Below are positions 14,721 through 21,143 of a stretch of DNA of 21,143 nucleotides, in pieces. The translations under genes were made by a program, and so were the position numbers. The notes under the pieces were generated by a model. It saw only the letters and a program-made list of their open reading frames with translations. It was not told the origin of the DNA and did no database searches. The DNA is taken from assembly GCA_959601025.1 (NCBI GenBank), contig CAUGOD010000043.1:1-21143 (forward strand), read 5' to 3'. This DNA is from an uncultured Oscillospiraceae bacterium (GTDB taxonomy: Bacteria; Bacillota; Clostridia; Oscillospirales; Acutalibacteraceae). How positions within the stretch are numbered: position 1 is the stretch's first letter; each line of letters starts with the position of its first letter.

Positions 14721-16067
14721 TTACTCCAGCTCCAATACCAGCGGATATTTTTTGGAAAGCCTATTGAAGCCGGAGGTTTCCTCAATCAGAAGGCGGGAAG
14801 CATCCCGGCTCAGCTTGATCCGGAAGGAGCCGTAATCTCCTTTATAAAGCAGGCGGGGATTTACCAAACGGTTATCCTGTATCTGCGAAATATAAACGTC
14901 GCAGTAGTCGACGGCAAAGGCGATATAGCTTTCCCCATTTTCCGTGAAAGAAAGGCAGGAATTGTGGACGGAAATATTTTTCTGCAAGATCGTGGGAGAC
15001 AGGGCGTCGTTGAATTCATCGAAAAGCAGCTCGGTTATGCAGTCATACGCCTTGCTGCGTTTCTGGATGTCGTCCAGCGTGCACCGCCGCAGGGTGTTCG
15101 CCCAGTGATACCATATTCCCCCTTGATGATCGAAGGCGAACCAAGGATTCGCCGTCTGATAAAGCAGCTCATACATGCCCTCCTCCCGCTCCGAAAGCAT
15201 ATAATAAAAGGAGTCCGGCTCGTTTTTTCCAAACGGATCGCCGTATTGGGAAACGATCAGCGCGTTTCCTTCGTTGTTAACGGCGCTCACCCGGTCGATA
15301 AAGGGAACGAGACAGCTCCGCGAACGCATCGTTGAAAAGTTGATCACGGAAACATCGGCGTCCTTGGGATAGCTGCCGGGAGTCATCCAGACGGCCAGCG
15401 CGTTTCCGCTGTCCGACCAGCAGCCGGACATATCGCTGTATGCGGCGGACAGCGTGTCAGGATTGACCGGATTGTTCCATTCGGAGGGAGACATTCCCTC
15501 CATGGCAAAGGTTTTCCGTTCGCCGCTGGTCAGGTCATAGCGAGTAAAATCGACCTCTATTGCCATGGCGGATTCGGAGATGACATCCGTTTCTCCCTCG
15601 GTGGAAGGCTCCGGCGCCGGCGGCTCGTCCTCGGAAGAATATTCCGCATAAACCAGAGTCCGTCCGTCAGGGGAAAGCGTGGCGTATAGCAGCCGTTTGG
15701 AATAGTAGGTGAAAATCGTGTCGTAGAAGCCATACCGATAATCCATCCGCAAGACCTTTATCGTGTGTTCGTCGGTGGCCTTCAGTATGAGCAGCTTGGT
15801 CGGGTCGTCGTCGTCCCAGGCGTATTCCAGAACGACCTCGCTGGCGTTTTCCAGCGCTGCGTCGACCGTATAGATTTTTTTCAGCTTCAGTTCCAGCTCG
15901 CCGGTCTCCGCCTCCGGTTCGGACTTTGCCGGGTACTCCAATACCACCGTTTTTGAGGATGCCTGGCTACAGCTGGGAAAAAGCCAGAAGCATAGAAGAA
16001 GACAAAGCAGGCCGAAAAGGAAAAGCGGCCGGCCCCTTCGGATTTCCATAGAATTTCTCGGCTTCAT
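14721..16067 (-). CDS. Exported or lipid-anchored propeller-like protein in a two-component operon
   Basis: I do not recognise a named family. The 448-residue product has a basic N-terminus, a hydrophobic segment (about 15-31) and Cys33 right after it (LFPSC). That is a poor lipobox (Phe at -3, Pro at -2), so a lipoprotein is possible but uncertain. The remainder should be outside the membrane and contains repeated aromatic beta-strand blocks such as TLSPDGRTLVYAEYSS, WSDSGNALAVWM, NNEGNALIVSQYG and LSRDASRLLIEE, suggesting a TolB/WD40-like beta-propeller. An acidic Pro/Glu-rich insert lies at about 168-185. The ATG overlaps the kinase stop (ATGA), so the two are translationally coupled, which suggests it works with the kinase, perhaps as an extracytoplasmic sensor or accessory. 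A later ATG (Met7) is an alternative start. Confidence 0.75.
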   Translation of the reverse strand: MKPRNSMEIRRGRPLFLFGLLCLLLCFWLFPSCSQASSKTVVLEYPAKSEPEAETGELELKLKKIYTVDAALENASEVVLEYAWDDDDPTKLLILKATDEHTIKVLRMDYRYGFYDTIFTYYSKRLLYATLSPDGRTLVYAEYSSEDEPPAPEPSTEGETDVISESAMAIEVDFTRYDLTSGERKTFAMEGMSPSEWNNPVNPDTLSAAYSDMSGCWSDSGNALAVWMTPGSYPKDADVSVINFSTMRSRSCLVPFIDRVSAVNNEGNALIVSQYGDPFGKNEPDSFYYMLSEREEGMYELLYQTANPWFAFDHQGGIWYHWANTLRRCTLDDIQKRSKAYDCITELLFDEFNDALSPTILQKNISVHNSCLSFTENGESYIAFAVDYCDVYISQIQDNRLVNPRLLYKGDYGSFRIKLSRDASRLLIEETSGFNRLSKKYPLVLELE

Positions 16068-17695
16068 GCTATTCCCCCCATTCCGTCGTTTCCAACATCT
16101 TTGCCGCTATGCCGTTTCAGCCGTTCTCCTACGGGAACCCCTTCGGGAGCGATTCCGCCCGAAAGGGAAGGGCTGCCCCAAAGAGGAAGGGCGACCGTTA
16201 CAGTGACCGATTCGTGCAGCCGGCTCCGGATGGTGATATCGCCTCCGTGCTCCTCCACGATTTTCTGACAAATGCTTAACCCCAGCCCCGAGCTGCCGCG
16301 CTCCCTGGATCGCTGTTTGTCGACCCGGTAGAAAGGGATGCACAGCTTGTCCAGCTGGTCGGAAGGGATGCCTTCGCCGGCGTTTTCCACCGAAAGGATC
16401 ACCTGCGTTTCGGTGGAATCCAGCACCACGGCGATCGGCGCGTTTTCCCTGCCGTATTTGATGGCGTTGTCCAGCAGGTTGATCAGCAGCTCCCGCAGCC
16501 GTTCCTTCTGCCCTCGGACAAACTGTCCCGGCAGGCCGGACAGGGCAAACGTATTCCCGTACCGCTGCGCTTTAAGCGACATGGCGTCGGTAACCGAAAC
16601 CGCCAGCTCGGTCAAATCCACCTTTTCAAAGGGAAGCTTCTGATTGAGCGCAGCGATGTCCAGAAGGTGGATGACCATATCGTGCAGCCGGCGGCTTTCC
16701 GCCTCGATATGACCGACGGCTTTCCGATAGAATGCCTCATCTTTCCGGGCGTCCGACTGCAGCAGTTCCGCATATCCCTGAATCGTGGTCAGCGGAGTTT
16801 TCAGCTCGTGCGTGACGTTGTTGAAAAAGGCGCGGTCGTATTCGTACAGCCGGCGGATATGGTCCGCGTCTTCCTGAAGCAGCCGGAACTGGTCGTTGAT
16901 TTTCGTCAGCATTTTTTGGTAGTTGGCCGCCAGCTCCCCGATCTCATCCCGGCGCTTCGTTAACGCGTCTACGCCTTCCGAAACCTCGCCGCCCGGTTCG
17001 CTGCCGATCCTCTTTGCAACGGAGTCGGAGTCCCGCGCCAGCGTCTGAACGGGGCGCACGATCCGGTTGGCAAACAGAAGCACGAACAGAAAGGTGAGAA
17101 GGGAAACGGCGAGGGTGACCCAGAACACCACCAGCTCGGTGCTCAGCCCCTGACGGAGCATATCGTCGTAATCAGCGTAAAACCGCAGGATGCCGACCGT
17201 TTTCTCCTCTACCACCATCGGGCAGGAAAACTGAACGTCCAGACCGTTCTGTCCCGTATAGGTGAGCGAATACGAGGGTTTGCCGTTCATAGCGTTAATC
17301 AGGTCGGCGTCCGTGCCGGAGAGGGAGGAATCGCCCGTCTGCTTCAGCAGCTCCCCCTTTACCGTATACGCGGCCGCTTCCCGTCCGGTCGCTGTCCGGA
17401 GCTGGGAAAGCAGCTCCGAGGCGATCGCCCGGAACCCTTCCTCCTCATTGTTCTGCTGGTTCAGCATCAGAATCTGCCGGGTATAGATTTCGGAATTGGT
17501 CAGAAGCTCGTTCATATCCGCCGCTACACGCGCTTCGTTGCTCCGGCGGATCTGCAGGGATACCAGCAGATTAATCGCCGTTAATCCGACTACGAAAAGA
17601 ACCAGAAGCTGCAGCATCAGCTTTACCCGTATGCCAAAACGGAGCGTCCTTTCCCGCTTTTTCTGTTCGGTCTGCTTCACACGCTTTTCCGTCAC
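16064..17695 (-). CDS. Two-component sensor histidine kinase
   Basis: Membrane sensor kinase of 543 residues. Order: basic cytoplasmic start, TM1 (about 25-47), extracytoplasmic sensor region (about 50-185), TM2 (about 187-209), HAMP (about 210-265, RIVRPVQTLA), coiled coil, HisKA with phospho-acceptor His296 (NNVTHELKTPLTT), and HATPase_c with N box Asn410 (INLLDNAIKYG), NAGEGIP and GSSGLGLSI. The catalytic domain ends near residue 503; the following 40-residue Gly/Ser-rich tail is unusual and ends in GNDGMGGIA, encoded by two degenerate copies of the 9-bp repeat. Start is GTG (17695) behind AAAGGAGG. The partner regulator lies upstream but is separated by a 241-bp gap with a large palindrome. 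Confidence 0.93.
   Translation of the reverse strand: MTEKRVKQTEQKKRERTLRFGIRVKLMLQLLVLFVVGLTAINLLVSLQIRRSNEARVAADMNELLTNSEIYTRQILMLNQQNNEEEGFRAIASELLSQLRTATGREAAAYTVKGELLKQTGDSSLSGTDADLINAMNGKPSYSLTYTGQNGLDVQFSCPMVVEEKTVGILRFYADYDDMLRQGLSTELVVFWVTLAVSLLTFLFVLLFANRIVRPVQTLARDSDSVAKRIGSEPGGEVSEGVDALTKRRDEIGELAANYQKMLTKINDQFRLLQEDADHIRRLYEYDRAFFNNVTHELKTPLTTIQGYAELLQSDARKDEAFYRKAVGHIEAESRRLHDMVIHLLDIAALNQKLPFEKVDLTELAVSVTDAMSLKAQRYGNTFALSGLPGQFVRGQKERLRELLINLLDNAIKYGRENAPIAVVLDSTETQVILSVENAGEGIPSDQLDKLCIPFYRVDKQRSRERGSSGLGLSICQKIVEEHGGDITIRSRLHESVTVTVALPLWGSPSLSGGIAPEGVPVGERLKRHSGKDVGNDGMGGIA
16070..16087 (-). repeat. Two degenerate 9-bp repeat units at the kinase 3' end
   Basis: On the minus strand GACGGAATG followed by GGGGGAATA resembles the RRCGGAATA units after pyrC. 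They encode DGMGGI, the last residues before Ala-stop, and supply the G-rich ribosome site of the overlapping downstream gene. Confidence 0.5.
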
Positions 17696-17786
17696 CTGTG
17701 TTCGCCTCCTTTGTCCCGTTGAAGGGTATTTCGTTATCCGGTTAACCCGAAACCCGGTGGTTCAGCCGCACGAAAGTGATTTAGTG

Positions 17787-17800
17787 ATTAAGGGCTTAAT
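17787..17800. promoter_or_regulatory. Small palindrome in the kinase leader
   Basis: ATTAAG-GG-CTTAAT, a 6-bp inverted repeat with a 2-base centre, lies immediately downstream of the candidate -10 of the kinase gene, an operator-like place. Next to it is a short direct repeat of AGTGATT. Confidence 0.3.
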
Positions 17801-17827
17801 AGAATAAGTCTATCCCCAAAATGTCAA
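17801..17827 (-). promoter_or_regulatory. Candidate promoter of the kinase / propeller genes
   Basis: A perfect TTGACA (minus strand, 17822-17827) is followed by AT-rich sequence with TATTCT (17801-17806) after 15 bases, a slightly short spacer. It lies downstream of the palindrome behind the regulator gene, so the kinase may have its own transcript. Confidence 0.45.
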
Positions 17828-17891
17828 CAAAGTGTGTCGGCGCGGCCGGAAACAGCGGAAAGGACGGTGATAATAACCGAAAAGACGACGA

Positions 17892-17935
17892 CGCAAAATG
17901 CAGGGACGGCAGTACTGCCGTCCCTGCATTTTGCG
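17892..17935. terminator. 44-bp perfect palindrome behind the response regulator gene
   Basis: Both 22-base halves are exact reverse complements around AGTACT (17911-17916), starting one base after the regulator stop codon. As RNA it would form an about 20-bp hairpin. On the regulator strand it is followed by CGTCGTCGTCTTTT, so it can act as an intrinsic terminator with a late U tract. Perfect palindromes of this size may also be a mobile repeat or an mRNA-stabilising element. Confidence 0.7.
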
Positions 17936-17936
17936 C

Positions 17937-18614
17937 CTATTCGCTCATGTATTTATATCCCACGCCGAAAACCGTCTGGATGCTGTCCGCCATATCCAGC
18001 TTTTTCCGGAGCCGCTGGATATGCGTGTCCACGGTTCGGGTATCGCCGAGATAATCGTAGCCCCATACCTGTTCCAGCAGGACGTCCCGGGTAAAGACCT
18101 GGTGCGGACGGCGGATGAGAAACAGAAGCAGATCGTATTCGCGGGGCGTAAGGTCAATGGGACGGCCGTCCCGTTCCACGGTCCGCTCTTCCGGCCGGAG
18201 CAGCATTCCGTGAAAGAATATCGGTTCGGAGCCGGTGTCCCGGCTTTTCCCGATTCGCCGGAGAATTACCTTGATCCGGACGATCACCTCCCGCAGCTCG
18301 AACGGCTTGGTGATGTAATCGTCCGCGCCCGCCTCCAGTCCCTGCACCTTGTCGTCCATGGAGGAACGGGCGGTCAGCATAATGATGGGAACGTTGTGCT
18401 TTTTCGTGATCATCTGGCAGAGGTCGACGCCGCTGCAGTCCGGAAGCATCCAGTCCAGGATGAGCAGGTCGGGCCGGTCGTTTTCGAAAAGCTTCAGCCC
18501 GTCGCTGCCGGTAAAAGCAGTGCGGACGCGATAGCCCTCCTGCTGCAGCCCATATTGCAGCAGCTCTGCGATCGGTTTTTCATCCTCGATGATCCAGACA
18601 ACATAATTGCTCAT
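17937..18614 (-). CDS. OmpR/PhoB-family response regulator
   Basis: DNA-binding transcription regulator of 225 residues. The receiver domain (about 4-118) has Glu10/Asp11, phospho-acceptor Asp54 (LILDWMLPD), Thr81 (MLTARS) and Lys103 (ITKPFE). The winged-helix output domain (about 128-223) has LTPREYDLLLFLIRRP, RDVLLEQVWGYDY and the recognition helix region TRTVDTHIQRLRKKL. The ATG is preceded by GGAGGG, and a good promoter lies 58 bases upstream. It is encoded before its likely kinase on the same strand and divergently from the K+ uptake genes. Target genes are not evident; the divergent trkH promoter region is one candidate. Confidence 0.95.
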   Translation of the reverse strand: MSNYVVWIIEDEKPIAELLQYGLQQEGYRVRTAFTGSDGLKLFENDRPDLLILDWMLPDCSGVDLCQMITKKHNVPIIMLTARSSMDDKVQGLEAGADDYITKPFELREVIVRIKVILRRIGKSRDTGSEPIFFHGMLLRPEERTVERDGRPIDLTPREYDLLLFLIRRPHQVFTRDVLLEQVWGYDYLGDTRTVDTHIQRLRKKLDMADSIQTVFGVGYKYMSE

Positions 18615-18671
18615 GGGAAAGGCCCTCCGAAATCGTAAAATCTATCCATAGCATTGGTTGGTTTCCCTATC

Positions 18672-18700
18672 ATTCTAACGGATGCATATGAAAAAATCAA
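18672..18700 (-). promoter_or_regulatory. Promoter of the response regulator gene
   Basis: On the minus strand TTGATT (18695-18700), exactly 17 bases, then TAGAAT (18672-18677), with A/T-rich flanks. Confidence 0.6.
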
Positions 18701-18737
18701 TTTTTCCCATAAACAATTCCCTGCAGCCGGATATCGC

Positions 18738-18766
18738 TTGCAAAGCAAGAGGGGAAGTGTTATAAT
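18738..18766 (+). promoter_or_regulatory. Promoter of the trkH-trkA operon
   Basis: TTGCAA (18738-18743), a 17-base spacer and a perfect TATAAT (18761-18766) with an extended -10 (TG at 18758-18759). The -35 lies inside a small inverted repeat CTTGC-AAA-GCAAG (18737-18749), a possible operator. The -35 hexamer is identical to that of gdhA. Confidence 0.8.
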
Positions 18767-18820
18767 GCCCCTGTCTTGCAGAGAGTCCCGTTTGTGCTCC
18801 CGGGAGGAGGAAAAAACACG

Positions 18821-20221
18821 ATGCTCCGCTTCGACATGCTTCGCTCCGGCGATACGTCTCCAAGCCAGAAACGCAGTCGGAAAATACGGCCCGGACAGGT
18901 CCTTGTCCTGGGCTTTCTTTGCGTTATCCTGGCAGGCGCTGTCCTCCTGACGCTTCCCGTCGCAACGGCGGATCGGAATTCGCTGGGCTTTCTGGACGCG
19001 CTTTTTACAGCGACCTCCGCCGTCTGTGTGACCGGTCTCACCGTGGTCAACGTCGGCGTGACCTTTTCCCTTTTTGGACAGATCGTGCTTTTGCTTCTGA
19101 TTCAGATCGGCGGGCTGGGCTTTATGACCATCACCTCTCTTTTATTTATGGTGGTGGGGAAGCGCATTTCCTTGAAAGAACGCCTGCTGATCCAGGAATC
19201 CTATAATCTGGATTCCATACAGGGGGTGGTTCGCCTTGTCCGCAACGCCCTGACGGTGACCTTTGTGACGGAAGGGGCGGCGGCTGTTGTCCTGGCAATT
19301 CGCCTGATTCCGGAATTCGGGGCGGCCAGGGGGATTTATCACGCGGTGTTCCTAGCGGTTTCCGGCTTCTGCAACGCCGGATTTGACGCCCTGGGGCAGG
19401 CGAATTCGCTGGAAAAATATATTGCCGATCCGGTGATCAACCTCGTTATCATTCTCCTGATCACGCTGGGCGGTATGGGCTTCTCCGTTATTCTGGACGT
19501 GCTTCGCAAACGGCGTTTCAGTAAATTGATGCTGCACAGCCGTATTGTTCTGCTGATGTCGGGTATCCTTTTTCTGTCCGGCGCGTTGCTGATCGGGCTT
19601 TTGGAGTGGAACAATCCGCATACGCTGGGCCGTCCGGGGCTGAATGTCCCTCAGAAAATACTGGGGGCCTGCTTCCAGTCGGTCACCCTGAGGACGGCCG
19701 GGTTCGATACCATCGGCCAGGGAGGGATGACGCCCGCCGGCACGCTGGTCAGCATCATCCTGATGTTTATCGGCGCGTCGCCGGCCTCGACCGGCGGCGG
19801 TATCAAGACCACGACGTTCTTTATCGTGCTCCTGTCCGTTTCCTGCATGATCCGCGGAAAACAGGACTACAACGTTTTTCACCGCCGCCTGAACGAACAG
19901 CTGATGCGGCGCGCCGTGACCATCGTCGCGCTGGCTCTCGGCCTCGTCCTGGTGGATACGGTGGTGATCAGTTGGGTGGAAAGCCTGAGCGGCGGCGCCG
20001 AACTGCTCAGCGACGTGTTGTTTGAAGTAACTTCCGCGTTCGGCACGGTCGGGCTGACAACCGGAATTACGCCGACGCTTTTCCCGGTTTCCAAAATCCT
20101 GATTATATTGACGATGTTCTGCGGAAGGCTCGGGCCGCTGACTATTTCCATGGCCCTCTCCGGCGCCGCGCCGAAGCCCGACGCCCTGCACTATCCGGAG
20201 GAACGGCTGATCATCGGCTGA
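18821..20221 (+). CDS. trkH: K+ uptake channel subunit, TrkH/KtrB family
   Basis: Membrane subunit of a Ktr/Trk potassium uptake system. The 466-residue protein shows the four-fold M-P-M architecture with filter-loop sequences SAVCVTGLT, VSGFCNAGFD, VTLRTAGFD and SAFGTVGLT, each with the conserved glycine. The loop PASTGGGIKTTTF, typical of the gating region after repeat 3, is also visible. Start at 18821 is chosen because GGGAGGAGG lies just upstream; a longer in-frame frame from 18776 would put this ribosome site inside the gene. The size and lack of extra helices fit KtrB. It is co-transcribed with the RCK protein gene that follows after 75 bp. Confidence 0.94.
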   Translation: MLRFDMLRSGDTSPSQKRSRKIRPGQVLVLGFLCVILAGAVLLTLPVATADRNSLGFLDALFTATSAVCVTGLTVVNVGVTFSLFGQIVLLLLIQIGGLGFMTITSLLFMVVGKRISLKERLLIQESYNLDSIQGVVRLVRNALTVTFVTEGAAAVVLAIRLIPEFGAARGIYHAVFLAVSGFCNAGFDALGQANSLEKYIADPVINLVIILLITLGGMGFSVILDVLRKRRFSKLMLHSRIVLLMSGILFLSGALLIGLLEWNNPHTLGRPGLNVPQKILGACFQSVTLRTAGFDTIGQGGMTPAGTLVSIILMFIGASPASTGGGIKTTTFFIVLLSVSCMIRGKQDYNVFHRRLNEQLMRRAVTIVALALGLVLVDTVVISWVESLSGGAELLSDVLFEVTSAFGTVGLTTGITPTLFPVSKILIILTMFCGRLGPLTISMALSGAAPKPDALHYPEERLIIG

Positions 20222-20242
20222 TCAGGGATCATCGGCTGATCA
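20204..20242 (+). repeat. Three copies of CGGCTGATCA at the trkH stop codon
   Basis: Copies begin at 20204, 20215 and 20233. The second contains the trkH stop codon, and a partial copy (ATCATCGGGC) follows at about 20246. The first two are spaced 11 bases apart. Because each unit includes the palindromic TGATCA, small hairpins are also possible. Confidence 0.75.
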
Positions 20243-20296
20243 TGCATCATCGGGCGCTTTGTCCGGAACACAGAGAAAGGTTAGGTTGAACAGCGT

Positions 20297-20974
20297 ATGA
20301 AACAGATGGCGGTTTTGGGACTGGGACGTTTCGGCGCCAGCGTGGCCCGTTCGCTGGTCCAGCACGGCGTGGAGGTAATGGGGGTGGACAACGATCCGGA
20401 AAAGGTGGCGGACATCGCCCCGGACATCACCCATGCCGTGCAGGCGGACGTGATGGATGCGGATGCGCTGGATTCACTCGGCCTGCGGAATTTTGACGTA
20501 GTAATCCTCAGCATCAAGGATGTGGAGATCAGCTGCGTTACCGCCATGACGCTGAAGGATCGCGGCGTCCGGTTTGTGGTCGCGCAGGCCGGGGGAGACG
20601 CCCACGCGAAAATACTGGAACGGATCGGCGCGGACAAGGTGATTATGCCGGAAAAAGATATGGGTGCCCGTCTGGCAAGAAGCCTGTCCAGCAACAACCT
20701 GATTGATTATATGGAGCTTTCCGCCCGGCACAGCCTGATGGAGCTGGCGGCGCTGGACGAGTGGATCGGCCATACCTTGAAGGAGAACAATATCCGTTCC
20801 CGTTATGGAGTGAACGTGGTGGCGATCCGTTCCGGAAAAGCGATTCAGGTTTCGCCGCAGGGCGACGATATCATTCATGACGGGGACGTTCTGGTTGTGA
20901 TCGGCGAAAACGCCGATCTGGAGAAACTGACAAGACTGAGCAAGAAAAGCGGCGGCGTCGGGTCGAAACATTAA
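20297..20974 (+). CDS. trkA: K+ uptake regulatory subunit, TrkA/KtrA (RCK) family
   Basis: Cytoplasmic gating ring protein of the Ktr/Trk system. The 225-residue protein has an RCK_N Rossmann domain (about 1-125) with GLGRFG (7-12) and the acidic strand end GVDNDPEK (nucleotide binding), then an RCK_C domain (about 135-215), the kind that binds cyclic di-AMP in Firmicute KtrA proteins. Single RCK pair per chain, i.e. KtrA-like rather than the duplicated TrkA of enterobacteria. AAAGG about 17 bases before the ATG is a modest ribosome site. The stop codon lies in a hairpin-like segment (20971-21004). Confidence 0.94.
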   Translation: MKQMAVLGLGRFGASVARSLVQHGVEVMGVDNDPEKVADIAPDITHAVQADVMDADALDSLGLRNFDVVILSIKDVEISCVTAMTLKDRGVRFVVAQAGGDAHAKILERIGADKVIMPEKDMGARLARSLSSNNLIDYMELSARHSLMELAALDEWIGHTLKENNIRSRYGVNVVAIRSGKAIQVSPQGDDIIHDGDVLVVIGENADLEKLTRLSKKSGGVGSKH

Positions 20975-21004
20975 AGCCTTCGCTGCGGAAGAGCGTGGTC
21001 TTTA
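20971..21004 (+). terminator. Possible terminator hairpin at the end of trkA
   Basis: TTAAAGCC (20971-20978) can pair with GG-t-CTTTAA (20997-21004), enclosing a smaller TTC/GAA stem. There is no U tract after it, so efficiency is doubtful. Confidence 0.3.
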
Positions 21005-21027
21005 AGAGGACTGCCGCAAGCCTGACA

Positions 21028-21143
21028 TATAATAAAAAGCAACCCGAAAAGGAGCCTTGATGAACCGGACCAGATAGTGCAGACAGCACAAAAAAGCCCC
21101 TGGTGCGAGAAATATTAAGTTTTAGCAGGAATGGCGCAGAGTC
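21028..21143 (+). promoter_or_regulatory. Possible start of a T-box leader (cut by window end)
   Basis: A TATAAT (21028-21033, no good -35) is followed by sequence resembling T-box stem I: GATGAACCGGACCAG, an inner GTGC/GCAC hairpin, an A-rich segment ending AAAAAAGCCC and CTGGTGCGAG, with CCAG and CTGG able to pair. This parallels the GATGAA / AGUA-loop / AGAGAG / GGUG order of stem I, but the loop bases are not canonical. The specifier region and T-box core lie beyond the window. No gene begins here; the ATG at about 21060 opens only 5 codons. Confidence 0.3.

Overview
The window looks like a core-genome segment of an anaerobic, fairly GC-rich Firmicute of class Clostridia, plausibly an Oscillospiraceae/Ruminococcaceae gut-type organism. 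The grounds are strong GGAGG ribosome binding sites, sigma-A-like promoters, a class 1B dihydroorotate dehydrogenase (PyrK/PyrD), a type 2 OMP decarboxylase and a Firmicute-style two-component operon. Species cannot be named from the sequence alone. No tRNA, rRNA, phage, transposase or CRISPR array is visible.

Layout. (1) 1-1545: gdhA (NADP-type glutamate dehydrogenase) on the minus strand, with its own promoter and a double hairpin behind it. (2) 1546-2031: a gene-free stretch with short repeats, ending in the promoter of a long plus-strand unit. (3) 2032-12262: a pyrimidine operon pyrC-rmuC-pyrF-carA-carB-pyrK-pyrD-ruvX, in which two DNA-maintenance genes (rmuC, ruvX) are interleaved with UMP synthesis genes. 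pyrB and pyrE are not here. (4) 12354-13631: a CPA2-type cation/proton antiporter ending in a strong bidirectional hairpin. (5) 13732-18614, minus strand: a response regulator, a histidine kinase, a membrane-anchored or lipoprotein-like propeller-type protein overlapping the kinase by 4 bp, and then a membrane-anchored C39-like cysteine peptidase. (6) 18821-20974: a divergent K+ uptake pair, trkH/ktrB and trkA/ktrA. (7) 20975-21143: gene-free end with a possible start of a T-box leader.

Most striking observation: the small subunit of carbamoyl-phosphate synthetase (carA) has lost all three glutaminase triad residues (Cys to Gly, His to Glu, Glu to Ser), while the rest of the fold and the glutamine-contact motifs are kept. 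The adjoining carB looks intact. This predicts an ammonia-dependent carbamoyl-phosphate synthetase in a bacterial two-subunit setting, next to gdhA, another ammonia-using enzyme. The second theme is a recurring 9-bp tandem repeat (RRCGGNATA family) at the 3' ends of pyrC, rmuC and the kinase gene, plus other short tandem duplications at gene junctions. The third is the regulator-kinase-propeller-peptidase group, which resembles in layout, but not demonstrably by homology, the actinobacterial MtrAB-LpqB system.
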